A stretch of DNA of 64,000 nt from Deinococcus metalli (GCF_014201805.1 NZ_JACHFK010000010.1:122612-186611), one strand, 5' to 3'. Positions 17,344 to 25,832 are shown, counted from the first letter of the stretch. Numbers and translations are program-made. The notes: a model not told the origin generated them from the letters alone.

Positions 17344-18378
17344 TTAAGAGGTCATCGGAGAAGCCTCCTTTGGGGGCGCTGTCGAGGAACGCACAATGAG
17401 TTGAGCGGAAAGCCGTTGGACGCGGGGTTCAGCGGGATGTGCTGCCGAGTCGTCGAGAGCCTTGATAAGAAGTTGGCCGGCCTTATAGCCCATGTCGTAT
17501 GCGGGCTGCGCGATGACTGTGAGGGGTGGGTCCATCAGTCTGGCCCAGCGGGTGTCGTCCATACCGATGAGGGAAACGTCGTGGGGCAGTCGCAGGCCGA
17601 GGTGCCGGATGGCCTGAACGGCGCCGGCCAGCATTTCGTTGGTAGTGGTGATCAGGGCAGTGGGGGGCGATTTCTGCGTGAGCAGGTGAGTGGCGGCGCG
17701 CACGCCACCGTCCTCGGAGAACACGTCCGAGGCGAGGTGGGCCGGGTTGACGGGCAGGCCGTGGACGGCCAGGCGCTCCAGGAAGCCTTCACGCCGCTCG
17801 ACTTCCGTGCTGACGGGCGCGTCACCGTAGATCAGACCGATGTTGCGGTGTCCGAGCTCCACGAGGTGATCGACGGCCTGGCCGATGGCCCCCCGGTTGT
17901 CGAGCAGCACCGCGTGACAGCTGAACGAGCCGATGGTGCGGTCGACTTCGACGACGGGGAGGTAGCCAGAAACAACTTCCAGGTAGGGATCGGTATCGGA
18001 GGAGGGCACGACGATCAGCCCGTCCACCTGGTAGCCCTCGAAGATCTGCGCGTACATGATCTCGCGCTCGACGGAGCTGCCGTGACCGGTGATGACCGCG
18101 TAGCCCTGTTCGATGGCGGCGTCCTGGATGCCCTGTGCGAGGATGTTGTGGAATGTGGCGACGGTGCCGGCGGTGAGGTATCCGATGATGTTGGTGCGTT
18201 GTTCTCGCAGGCTCTTGGCGAGGCGATTGGGCCGGTAGCCCAGGACAGTCACGGAGTGTTCGACTTTTGCCTTGAGTTCGGGGGCGACATTCGGCACCCC
18301 CCGGAGCACACGGCTCACAGTGGGAACCGAGACCCCGGCGTGGTGTGCGACGTCGGACAGCTTCACGGTCCTAGACAT
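17344..18378 (-). CDS. LacI family transcriptional regulator of the sugar operon
   Basis: A 344-aa protein with the LacI helix-turn-helix (VKLSDVAHHAGVSVPTVSRVLRG, residues 5-27) and hinge helix (NRLAKSLRE), then a periplasmic-binding-like effector domain (about 65-340). A GAGGTGAAG site places the start at ATG 18378. It lies upstream of the binding-protein gene in the same direction, and both promoters carry the same palindrome, so it is an autoregulated local repressor. The inducer is probably a fructose-containing sugar or derivative (inference). Confidence 0.93.
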   Translation of the reverse strand: MSRTVKLSDVAHHAGVSVPTVSRVLRGVPNVAPELKAKVEHSVTVLGYRPNRLAKSLREQRTNIIGYLTAGTVATFHNILAQGIQDAAIEQGYAVITGHGSSVEREIMYAQIFEGYQVDGLIVVPSSDTDPYLEVVSGYLPVVEVDRTIGSFSCHAVLLDNRGAIGQAVDHLVELGHRNIGLIYGDAPVSTEVERREGFLERLAVHGLPVNPAHLASDVFSEDGGVRAATHLLTQKSPPTALITTTNEMLAGAVQAIRHLGLRLPHDVSLIGMDDTRWARLMDPPLTVIAQPAYDMGYKAGQLLIKALDDSAAHPAEPRVQRLSAQLIVRSSTAPPKEASPMTS

Positions 18379-18387
18379 CTTCACCTC

Positions 18388-18401
18388 AGATAACGTTATC
18401 T
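18388..18401. promoter_or_regulatory. LacI-type operator upstream of lacI gene
   Basis: A perfect 14-bp palindrome AGATAACGTTATCT between the -10 box and the start codon. Its core is identical to the operator before the binding-protein gene, indicating autoregulation. Confidence 0.8.
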
Positions 18402-18412
18402 CGTTTGGATCG

Positions 18413-18441
18413 ATTATTCCCCAAGAGTCGATAAGTGTCAA
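18413..18441 (-). promoter_or_regulatory. Sigma-70 promoter of the lacI-type gene
   Basis: The minus strand reads TTGACA (18441-18436), a 17-bp spacer, then AATAAT (18418-18413). The operator lies just downstream, positioned to block transcript start or elongation. A decayed IS5-type element begins about nine bases upstream of the -35 box. Confidence 0.75.
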
Positions 18442-18449
18442 GGGGGTCA

Positions 18450-19317
18450 CCTATCCCTCCCATTCCTCTTGGAACGCATAACAACACCGTTGGTGCTGCC
18501 TGAGCGTGATCAGACAGCAGACCAATCGCGTGAATGCCAAGTGGACGTCCGCCCGCACCGCATACCTCACCCCCAGCCGACGGAAGCGGCTGAACCACGC
18601 CAGGGTCCGCTCCACCATCCAGCGGTGTCGGCCCAACCGTTCACTGGACTCCCGACCCCGGCGAGCAGTGCGCACCGTGATGCCGCGCCTGTGGCACGCT
18701 AGGCGGCATCGGGGAATGTCATACGCCTTGTTCACATGCAGCCGCTCCGGACGGCTGGGGGGCCGGCCTCCCAGCCCGTGATGAATGGGCGGCACAGCAT
18801 TCAGAAGGGGTTCGAACAGCATGCTGTCATGCCGGTTCGCTGGTGAGATCAGCACCGCCAGTGGTGTCCCCAGAGCGTCCACGATCACATGACGTGTGCT
18901 GCCGGGCCGACAGCGATCCGTGGGCTTCGAGTCTGTTTGGGCGCCCGGGCTGCGGGAACGCTCGTACTGTCCACACATGCGCGGGTTCAGTCGAGTTGAT
19001 TCGCCTGAGCCATCCGGTCAAGGAGCACCTGGTGCAGGCGGGTGAAGACACCCGCCGCGTGCCAGTCACGGAGACGTCGCCAGCAGGTCATGCCGCTGCC
19101 GTAGCCGAGCTCGTGTGGGAGGTGTTCCCAGCCGATGCCCGTCTTGAGCACGTAGAGGATGCCCTCCAGTGCAGCTCGATCGGGCACCCGGGGTCGACCA
19201 CCTTTGGGTTTCGGGCGTTCAGGTGGGAGTAGCGGATGGATCCGCTGCCACAGCTCGTCGCTGATGACAGGCCTGGCCATGCTTCACCTTGCACACCCAA
19301 CCTAAGGTTTTGATAGG
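18450..19317 (-). mobile_element. IS5-family (IS427-like) element, decayed
   Basis: About 868 bp carrying a broken IS5-type transposase. The proposed ends share only CCTATC / GATAGG (18450-18455 and 19312-19317) and are tentative. No clear target duplication is visible. It sits between the lacI promoter and the mutagenesis operon. Confidence 0.6.
18451..19280 (-). pseudogene. IS5-family transposase, disrupted by a stop codon and a frameshift
   Basis: The first part (19280-18990, MARPVISDELWQRIHPLLPPERP) is the IS427-type N terminus. It ends at QLD-TGA, where family members I recall have Asp-Trp or Asp-Phe followed by xRACVDSxSVPA; this copy continues TRACVDSTSVPAA in the same frame after the stop. 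So TGG has probably become TGA. Some 15 codons later the frame moves by one base into the segment ending at 18451 (KPTDRCRPGSTRHVIVDALG, later GRHRWMVERTLAWFSRFRRL), which is the C-terminal catalytic half. No slippery sequence is present, so programmed frameshifting is unlikely and the element should be immobile by itself. Confidence 0.75.
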
Positions 19318-19356
19318 CGTGCTTAACCCCTGAGTTCCTCCGGTTCCATGGGCCGT

Positions 19357-19370
19357 AAGTTGCCAGAGCC
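19357..19370. repeat. Solo IS6-type terminal repeat
   Basis: Matches 13 of 14 bases of the terminal repeat of the complete IS6 element at 56172-56973. No transposase remains next to it. It lies 15 bases from the dnaE2 stop codon. Confidence 0.5.
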
Positions 19371-19384
19371 CAAACGCAGGCGCC

Positions 19385-22300
19385 TCAGTCCGCAGCGTCG
19401 GCTGGCTGGAGGCGGCCCAGCGGCAGTTCAGTCACGCGCCCGACTTTGAGCGTCACTGCCCGCCCCATGCGCGTGACCTGCCCCTGCACGATCAGCGCCT
19501 GCGCGTCGCGGAGCAGGATACGGTGCGTCTCCCACAGATCCGGGCTGATGATCGCCTGCACGCGGCCGGAGCTGTCCTCCAGCACGTAGAACGCGAACCC
19601 TTTGGCCGTCGGAGGTCGCTGCTTCGCCACGATCACGCCCGCCGCCCAGACCTCAGCGCCGTGCTTCAGACCAGCCAATGCCTCGCAGCCCAGATCACGC
19701 AATCGCGCGCGGTGCGCATCCAGGGGATGCCGCCCCGTCTCACTGACTCCCTTGGTTCGCAGGTCGAGCAGTAGCACGTCGCCTGGCGCCAGTTCAGGGA
19801 GCGTCGGGGGATCCACGATCGGCACGAGCAGGCTGTTCGTGCCAGATGGCCGCGCGTTGACGAGCGTGTGCAGCACGTAGTACGCCTCCCGCCGGTTGTG
19901 CTGGGTGTCGATGGCATCGAAAGCTCCGGCCTTCACCAACTGCTCTAGGGCATCGCGCTTCACCGCCACGCGGTCGTAGAAGTCCTCGACGGACGAGAAC
20001 TTACCGTGCACCAGCCGCTCCTGCACGATGGCGCGCGCCGTGTCAGCACTCAGGCCATCTACGGCGGTCAGCGGCACTCGGACGGCGCGCGCGGACTCGG
20101 CGCGGTACGACACGCCTGAGCGATTCACGCACACGGGCCTGAGCTGCACCCCACGCCGGCGGAAGTCCTGGCTGATAGTACCGGCCGACCACATGCCCGG
20201 TGCCTCGGTCAGCAGCCCGGCCAGGAACGCGGCCGGGTGATGCCGGCGCAGGTAGGCGGACGCATACGCGTGCTGCGCGAAGGCGTGTGCATGCGACTCG
20301 GCAAACCCATAGCCCCTGAACGCCGCGCACATGTCGAAGACGGCTTCGGCTTCGTCTGGGAACGCTCCGCAGGTCAGTGCCGCCCCACTGACGAAGATGG
20401 TTTTCAGCTCGGTCAGTTCCGTCTCATCTTCGGTCTTGCTCAGGCGGCTTCTGAACCGGTCGGAGTCCGGCCAGCTGTAGCCCGCGTAATGCACCGCGAT
20501 CCGCAGGATCTGCTCCTGGAACATCAGCGTGCCGTACGTGGCGGCCAGGATGGACCTCAGCGGTTCGGGCTGCTCCGGGACAGGCTCCTCGCCGCGCGCG
20601 CGCCGCACGTACGGGTGCACGGTTCCGGACTGGATCGGGCCGGGCCTGACCAGGGCGATCTGGTGGGCGAGCTGGGTCATGTCGCGTGGCTGCAACCGCG
20701 CCGTCATCTGCACCTGGGCCGGGCTCTCGATCTGAAACAGGCCCATGGTGTCGCCGGACGAGATCTCCTGCCACACACCAGGATCATCGGGCAGGTCACC
20801 AAAGGGCAGCCAGGTCCCGGTCAGTCGGAGCACCTCTTCACGGGCGCGCTCCAGAGCGGCGAGCATCCGCAATCCCAACAGGTCGAGCTTGATCAGGCCG
20901 AGCGCTTCTACATCATCCTTATCGAACGTCAGCATCCGGATCCCGCCGCTGGACCGGGTCAGTGGGCTGTAGCGGGTCAGCGCCTCGCCGCCCAGCACCA
21001 CGCCGCCGGAGTGCGGCGCGAGGTGCCGCACGAACTTTGGCTCCATGCGCTCGAGCAAGTTCAGGAGAGCGGTCTTCACGGGGGCGTCGCCGAGCACCTC
21101 GTCGAAGACGACCGTGGCCTGCCGCGCGCGGTGGGGGCGGTGGTGCCGGTAGTCCCGCCCAAGGGCCCGACTCAGCCGGTCACGCAGTTCGGGCGGCAGT
21201 CCGAGCGCCCGGCCCAGATCCTGCACGGCTGAGGGCAGGCGGTACGTGATGCGGTTGGCGACCATGGCCTCGCCCGCCCCCTCGGCGCCCCAGCGCTCTT
21301 CGACCCACCGCAGGACCTGGTCGCGCCGCGAGCTTGCGATGTCGATGTCCACGTCGGGCATGGACGTGCGCCCCGTGTGGAGGAAGCGCTCGAAGAGCAG
21401 GTTGTGCTTCAGGGGATCGCTCAGCGTGATGCCGAGGAGGTGGCACAGCATGGAGCCTGCGGCCGAACCCCGCCCGGCGGCGAGAATCCCGTGCTGCCGG
21501 CAGTAATCGGTGACCTCGGCCGCTGTCAGGAAGAACCCGGCCATGTCGAGCTGAGCGACGGTGTCCAGTTCATGGCGAAGACGTACGGTGGCGTCCACGC
21601 GCCGATCAGGTGGGTACAACTCTAGGGCGGCGTAAACACGCTCTTCCAGGGCGTTCTGAGCGGTCTGGAACGGCCGCAGCAGCGGTGGCGGGCTGTGCAG
21701 CCTCTCGGGTAGCAACTCGAACACGCACTCCTGGGCCAGCTTCTCGGCGTTCTCCAGCGCGTCCGGGAAGGGCAGGAGCGCCCCCCAGTCCGCCGGTGTC
21801 CCGACCGCCCGCGCCTCATTTCGTGGCCGCTCGACGTGCGGCGTGTCGACGTCGATGCCCAGCCGGGCGCACGTCAACGCGTCCAGCAGCGGGTAATCCT
21901 CTGCCTCGGCCATGCAGACCTCCGGCGCGGCCACCACTGGCAGTTCGAGGTCGCGTGCCAGGCCCCGCAGGTACGCGAGCCGGCGGCGCTCCTGCGGCGC
22001 CTCGCCGTGAAACAGCTGCACGTACAGCCGGAACCGGAACGTCAGACGTAACCGCCGCAGGAGGTCCGTCGCCCGGGCCAAGTCCCGGCGCTCGCCCAGC
22101 ACCGTAGGGAACCCCAGCCGCCCACCTGTGAGGCACACGAGGCCGTTGGGGCACGCTCCCGCGACCACGTCCACCTGTTCCAGCGACACGTGGAAGGGAT
22201 CGGCCTGCCGGGCTTCGGTGATCAGGTGGCACAGCGCCGCGTACCCGTCCCGGTTCGTGGCGAGCAGCACCAGCGGGAAGACTTCTGGTGGAGCGTTGCC

Positions 22301-22528
22301 GTGGCCGGGGAACAGGATCGGCAGCGTCGTGCCGATAATGGCCCGTATCCCAGTGCCCTTCGCGGCCGCGCAGAGTTCGACGGCGCCGGCCACGCTGCAC
22401 CAGTCCACCAGGCTGACCGCAGTGAAGCCGGCGGCCTTCGCCTGCCGTACCAGTCGGCCCGGGCTGACCGTGGCGCGGCCCTCGCTGAAATACGACTGGC
22501 ACGCGAGCAGGGTGCCCAGTCCATCCAT
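19385..22528 (-). CDS. dnaE2: Error-prone DNA polymerase DnaE2 (C-family)
   Basis: A 1047-aa polymerase of the length usual for DnaE2. It has the N-terminal PHP domain (about 1-200, with altered metal ligands as in the family), the catalytic palm/fingers region with GRGSAAGS and the acidic MPDVDIDI motif, and a C-terminal OB-fold region near residues 960-1030. DnaE2 performs damage-tolerant, mutagenic synthesis together with an ImuB-type partner. ATG 22528 overlaps the upstream stop (TGATG). It is the last gene of the lexA-imuY-DUF6504-dnaE2 operon, so damage induction through the LexA-like protein is expected. Confidence 0.94.
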   Translation of the reverse strand: MDGLGTLLACQSYFSEGRATVSPGRLVRQAKAAGFTAVSLVDWCSVAGAVELCAAAKGTGIRAIIGTTLPILFPGHGNAPPEVFPLVLLATNRDGYAALCHLITEARQADPFHVSLEQVDVVAGACPNGLVCLTGGRLGFPTVLGERRDLARATDLLRRLRLTFRFRLYVQLFHGEAPQERRRLAYLRGLARDLELPVVAAPEVCMAEAEDYPLLDALTCARLGIDVDTPHVERPRNEARAVGTPADWGALLPFPDALENAEKLAQECVFELLPERLHSPPPLLRPFQTAQNALEERVYAALELYPPDRRVDATVRLRHELDTVAQLDMAGFFLTAAEVTDYCRQHGILAAGRGSAAGSMLCHLLGITLSDPLKHNLLFERFLHTGRTSMPDVDIDIASSRRDQVLRWVEERWGAEGAGEAMVANRITYRLPSAVQDLGRALGLPPELRDRLSRALGRDYRHHRPHRARQATVVFDEVLGDAPVKTALLNLLERMEPKFVRHLAPHSGGVVLGGEALTRYSPLTRSSGGIRMLTFDKDDVEALGLIKLDLLGLRMLAALERAREEVLRLTGTWLPFGDLPDDPGVWQEISSGDTMGLFQIESPAQVQMTARLQPRDMTQLAHQIALVRPGPIQSGTVHPYVRRARGEEPVPEQPEPLRSILAATYGTLMFQEQILRIAVHYAGYSWPDSDRFRSRLSKTEDETELTELKTIFVSGAALTCGAFPDEAEAVFDMCAAFRGYGFAESHAHAFAQHAYASAYLRRHHPAAFLAGLLTEAPGMWSAGTISQDFRRRGVQLRPVCVNRSGVSYRAESARAVRVPLTAVDGLSADTARAIVQERLVHGKFSSVEDFYDRVAVKRDALEQLVKAGAFDAIDTQHNRREAYYVLHTLVNARPSGTNSLLVPIVDPPTLPELAPGDVLLLDLRTKGVSETGRHPLDAHRARLRDLGCEALAGLKHGAEVWAAGVIVAKQRPPTAKGFAFYVLEDSSGRVQAIISPDLWETHRILLRDAQALIVQGQVTRMGRAVTLKVGRVTELPLGRLQPADAAD

Positions 22529-22773
22529 CAGTCCTGTACCCGCGCGAGCCACCAGCGCCCGTCCGGTGGTGCCGCGTGATGGAGTTCGGCCGTCAGGGGG
22601 CCGGCCTGGACCAGGAAGCACTCGCGGGGCACCTCGCCCAGCCACCAGCGGCCCCCATAGCGCCAGCGGTCGATGACCTCCCGGATGGGGAGTGCTCGGC
22701 CGTCCAGCAGGAGCACATGCGGCTGACCTGTGCCAGTGAGGGTGACCTGCACCTCCTGTTGCGTCGCTTTCAC
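22528..22773 (-). CDS. DUF6504-like small protein in the mutasome operon
   Basis: An 81-aa protein with the features I associate with DUF6504: a short beta start, ALPIREVIDRWRYGGRWWLGEVPRE and a closing DGRWWLARVQD. In actinobacterial genomes this domain is found near or fused to ImuB-like proteins. Here it is free-standing, with a GTG start that overlaps the imuY stop (GTGA) and a GAGGGGG site upstream; its own stop overlaps the dnaE2 start. The position between the two polymerase subunits argues for a role in the translesion complex, but no biochemical function is known to me. Confidence 0.7.
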   Translation of the reverse strand: MKATQQEVQVTLTGTGQPHVLLLDGRALPIREVIDRWRYGGRWWLGEVPRECFLVQAGPLTAELHHAAPPDGRWWLARVQD

Positions 22774-24035
22774 AGAGAAGCCCCCTCGAAGAAGGCCAGC
22801 ACGCGGTTCACGGCAGTCTCGTGGCGCCTTGCACGGCTCGCCGGTGCCGGCCGCGGAGGCGTGAGCGGCGTGGGCCGTACCTCCCCGGTGAGCCAGTCCA
22901 CCCACTCGTACCGGGCGTCCGCGATGTACGCGAAGGGATCCAGCCAGTGCACCTTGACCAGCGCGTCGGGAAAGCGCTGCAGGACGTCGGTCGTGACCTG
23001 CAACTCGGCCACGCCCGTCCACAGGCTGACCATCCGCGAGGGCTGCGCGAGGCCGCTCAGCTGCACGGTGATCCGGTCCACGCCCAGGGAGAGCGCGTCG
23101 GAGCTCTGGAGCCCCTGCACTACCAGCCGTTCCAGGCCGGTCCCATCAAGTGGCCACTTGAGCCGCCTGGTGACGCTGAGCCGCCCTCCCATGGTGTCCG
23201 CGTGCAGGGTGAGGTACGCGCACGTCCGCCCCCGCAGCTCGGCCCAGACGATGGGGACGAGTTCCGCGAGGGCCGCCTGGGCCTCGCCCGGCTCCATCAG
23301 CGGCTGATCGGTGCTCAGGCTGGCCTCGATGACCTGGCCGGGCGTGTGCCGGCCCACGACTGTTGTCCGCTGGCCTTTCAGAAAGCGCTGCAGCCCCCTG
23401 GCGATATCCACACCGAGGAACGCCTCGCGCTGGGCCGCGCTCCACTTCAGCAGGTCGGCCAGACCCCGTAGGCCCAGGAAGCGCAGGCGCTCGACATGGG
23501 CGGGCGTGAGCCCCAGGGCAGGGAGATGCTCGAGGGGCGTCAGGGCCAGGAACGCCTCTTCCGCCTTTCCAGCCGGCTGTGATGCGACCTCGCGCACCTC
23601 ACCCGGTCTGGCGCGCAGTGCGGCGAGGTGCGCGACCTCCACGCTGCCAGCGTGACCCACCGGAGCGTGGAGCGCCGCAGCGAGGTCACGTGCCCCCTGG
23701 ACACCCAGCGCCAGGTAGGCGACGCCCGGCTCCCGGCCCTCCACCCGGTCGGAGTACCGCGCATACAGCGTCTCGAGCAGTTCCGTCCACGCGGCCTGGG
23801 CGCTGGGGGCCCTCACCACCTCGGCGTGCAGCTCCGGGCAGCGGGAGAGCGCGGCCGCCTCCTTCATGCCCACGTTCACGCCGCTGAGCGTCGCCGCGGC
23901 GTTAGCGTGCACGACCTTCCCGGCCTCGTTCAACACCGCCACCGGCAAACCGGGGTGCTCGCGCTCGACCAGCGTCAGGACCCACGGCGCGAGCAGGACG
24001 CAGGCGACGCGCGTCTGGCCGGACACCGCGCTCAC
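22770..24035 (-). CDS. imuY: ImuY/ImuB-type Y-family polymerase homologue
   Basis: A 421-aa protein of the ImuB/ImuY class. It keeps the Y-family outline (palm-like N terminus, an HhH segment LTPAHVERLRFLGLRGLADLL near residues 175-200, a little-finger domain near 235-345) but lacks the usual acidic catalytic motifs. It should therefore act as a scaffold that brings DnaE2 to the clamp rather than as a polymerase. The start is GTG 24035, overlapping the lexA stop. From memory, Deinococcus deserti carries a lexA-imuY-dnaE2 operon needed for induced mutagenesis; this matches it apart from the extra DUF6504 gene. No imuA is present. Confidence 0.85.
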   Translation of the reverse strand: MSAVSGQTRVACVLLAPWVLTLVEREHPGLPVAVLNEAGKVVHANAAATLSGVNVGMKEAAALSRCPELHAEVVRAPSAQAAWTELLETLYARYSDRVEGREPGVAYLALGVQGARDLAAALHAPVGHAGSVEVAHLAALRARPGEVREVASQPAGKAEEAFLALTPLEHLPALGLTPAHVERLRFLGLRGLADLLKWSAAQREAFLGVDIARGLQRFLKGQRTTVVGRHTPGQVIEASLSTDQPLMEPGEAQAALAELVPIVWAELRGRTCAYLTLHADTMGGRLSVTRRLKWPLDGTGLERLVVQGLQSSDALSLGVDRITVQLSGLAQPSRMVSLWTGVAELQVTTDVLQRFPDALVKVHWLDPFAYIADARYEWVDWLTGEVRPTPLTPPRPAPASRARRHETAVNRVLAFFEGASL

Positions 24036-24661
24036 TCCCGCCGGGCGCTCACGCGCGGCACGCCGACCCCCACCCGGCCGACCATGCGGCCCTGCACCCG
24101 CACCTGATCCGCCGGGAAGCTCATCTGCACCATGGCCGGGTTCTCCGAGCGCAGGATGATGTCCTGCCCGAAGTGGTACAGGCGCTTGAGGGTCGCGGCG
24201 TTGTCACCGGGAATCAGGACGACCGCGACCTCACCGTCGTTGACCTGTTCGGTAGGGCGGATGATCACGTAATCGCCGTCGAGCACGCCGATGCCGGTCA
24301 TGCTGTCGCCGGTGACCCGCAGCAGGAAGTCCCCGTCGCGCATGCCGAGCAGCGTCTCGAGGTCGGGCGTGCGGTCGTCGGGGGCCTGGTCAGCGAGGGT
24401 CGGCCGGCCGGCGGCGATCTGTCCGTAGATGGGGATGCCGACGTCCAGCGTGCGGCGGGCGAGGTCGGTCAGCGTCAGGGGACCGTAGCGGTCGGGGTTG
24501 GCCTCGAGGTAGCCCAGGGTCTGCAGCGCGGCGATCTGCTTGGAGATGGCGGGTTTGCTGACACCGCGGTCGCGGGCGACCTGCGTGAGGGTGGCGCGGG
24601 ATCCGAGGCGCAGGATCACGCTCAGGAGCTGGAGGCGGGTGGGGGTGAGTTCGGGGGGCAT
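24032..24661 (-). CDS. lexA: LexA-like repressor with S24 protease domain
   Basis: A 209-aa SOS-type repressor. Residues 1-65 form a winged helix (TLTQVARDRGVSKPAISKQIAAL) more MarR-like than the classical LexA one. Residues 75-200 are the S24 self-cleavage domain with Ser120 (GDSM) and Lys159, and a likely cleavage site Ala84-Gly85. RecA-promoted self-cleavage would release the operon. A GAGGT site precedes the ATG. It is first in the operon and divergent from two unknown genes; the intergenic region holds a good inverted repeat over its -35 box. Confidence 0.88.
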   Translation of the reverse strand: MPPELTPTRLQLLSVILRLGSRATLTQVARDRGVSKPAISKQIAALQTLGYLEANPDRYGPLTLTDLARRTLDVGIPIYGQIAAGRPTLADQAPDDRTPDLETLLGMRDGDFLLRVTGDSMTGIGVLDGDYVIIRPTEQVNDGEVAVVLIPGDNAATLKRLYHFGQDIILRSENPAMVQMSFPADQVRVQGRMVGRVGVGVPRVSARRE

Positions 24662-24700
24662 GGCGTGACCTCGGGGAGGGGGAGGGGCCTCATGCTCCAG

Positions 24701-24730
24701 ATTGCATTCAGGGGTTAACTCGTGTCAACC
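24701..24730 (-). promoter_or_regulatory. lexA promoter with overlapping operator
   Basis: The minus strand has TTGACA (24728-24723), a 16-bp spacer and TGCAAT (24706-24701). The -35 box lies inside the inverted repeat GGTTAAC-N4-GTCAACC (24713-24730; one mismatch between arms), a strong candidate LexA operator. The site also lies 20 bases upstream of the divergent gene starting at 24751, so both directions may be controlled together. Confidence 0.65.
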
Positions 24731-24750
24731 TATCTGCGAGGTGAAATCTT

Positions 24751-25185
24751 ATGACAAAGTCGTCTCACGACAGAATCAAGGCGGCGCCGGATTTGGACGG
24801 CCAGGACGTGGCTCCTGAACTGGAGCCGCTGGGAGCGCCCTTGAACCGCGAGGAGGATCAGCCGAGTGGGGCCTTGGAGCCGACCTACACGCGGCGGATC
24901 GAGGTGCGCCTGGCCATGCCTGCCCCCCAGGTGCGCTACGAGAAGGGCAAACCCGTGCGTGACCCCGCTCCTGACATGGACCGGATCATCGCGGCCATCC
25001 GGCCGGTTCTGGAACGTCAGATCGTTGACCACCACGGGAGTCACACTGAACTGCTGATCACGGCGTCGCGCGTGCCGGGCATCCGGGTGAACGGCAACTT
25101 CGGCGAGAAGGCGAGTGCCGTCCAGAGCAGGGTGCAGGGGTGGGTCGACCAGGCATTCGAAGGCCTGAGCGACCTCGACGGATGA
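24751..25185 (+). CDS. Hypothetical protein divergent from lexA
   Basis: A 144-aa protein with a charged, proline-rich N-terminal third (likely disordered) and a folded C-terminal part that reads as alpha/beta (MDRIIAAIRPVLERQIVDHHG, then LLITASRVPGIRVNG). A GAGGTG site lies 6 nt before the ATG. Its stop overlaps the next start (ATGA). It shares the lexA operator region, so damage-inducible expression is plausible. No family recognised. Confidence 0.7.
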   Translation: MTKSSHDRIKAAPDLDGQDVAPELEPLGAPLNREEDQPSGALEPTYTRRIEVRLAMPAPQVRYEKGKPVRDPAPDMDRIIAAIRPVLERQIVDHHGSHTELLITASRVPGIRVNGNFGEKASAVQSRVQGWVDQAFEGLSDLDG

Positions 25186-25517
25186 GCGCCGGTCGCCGCA
25201 ACGCCAGGCGCAGGCAGAGAGGCAACGGATCCCCTCTGGAAGACATCAAACCAACCCTCGTGCTGGTCATTCCCGCGCACCATGAGATCAACCCAGACGC
25301 AGTGGACGCGCTGTGGCGCTATGTCCTTGACCGCTATGGTGCCGATCTGAGTGTCATGCGCTCGACCGCCTGCCGGGATAGCGTGGTGCCGCTGTACACC
25401 GGCCCCTGGCGGTGGGATGGCCCAGTGCCCCTGCACGACGATCTGTGGCCACGCATCCAGCCGACGACCTTCGCGCTGGACTGGCTTGCGCAAGCACACC
25501 ACGGGCCCACCACCTGA
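25182..25517 (+). CDS. Hypothetical protein coupled to the lexA-divergent gene
   Basis: A 111-aa protein with a basic N terminus (RRNARRRQRGNG) and a compact alpha/beta-like remainder (LVLVIPAHHEINPDAVDALWRYVLDRYG). ATG 25182 overlaps the upstream stop, giving translational coupling. An in-frame ATG 42 bases upstream exists but would overlap the previous gene more. Unknown function; co-expression with the gene at 24751 is the only clue. Confidence 0.65.
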   Translation: MSAGRRNARRRQRGNGSPLEDIKPTLVLVIPAHHEINPDAVDALWRYVLDRYGADLSVMRSTACRDSVVPLYTGPWRWDGPVPLHDDLWPRIQPTTFALDWLAQAHHGPTT

Positions 25518-25832
25518 TGTCACAGCCGCTGCTTCACCTGGCCGCGCCGTGGCGGATGTCGGTGACGGGGGGGCGGTCCTTCAGTATGGCCAGCGCTTCA
25601 TCACCGACGTGCCGTCAAGGACGCGCGCCGCCGGAGGCGTGCCATACCGCAACACCAAGCCCACGCCCCAGACTGCAGCCAGGCGCAGCACTGCCCAGAG
25701 CCGGCCCGGACGCTGCGCGTACCGTCGCTGCGCCCACACGGCACCCTGCCACAGCAGGCGGGAGGTCGACTCCCAGCGGTTCTCACCTGTCGTTCAGCGC
25801 GACCCTCCAGGTGGACAGCGATACGCACGTCG
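25518..25832. other. Gap without a supported gene
   Basis: Convergent region between the unknown pair and the wHTH regulator. Nothing recognised. Confidence 0.4.

Noticed and set aside
15925..18393. Open frame of 822 codons on the plus strand across the sugar operon
   Set aside because: Antisense to the binding-protein and lacI genes; no protein-like pattern or start signal.
18940..18990. Programmed frameshift between two transposase ORFs
   Set aside because: No slippery run is present, and family sequence continues in frame past the TGA, so a nonsense mutation plus an indel explains it better.
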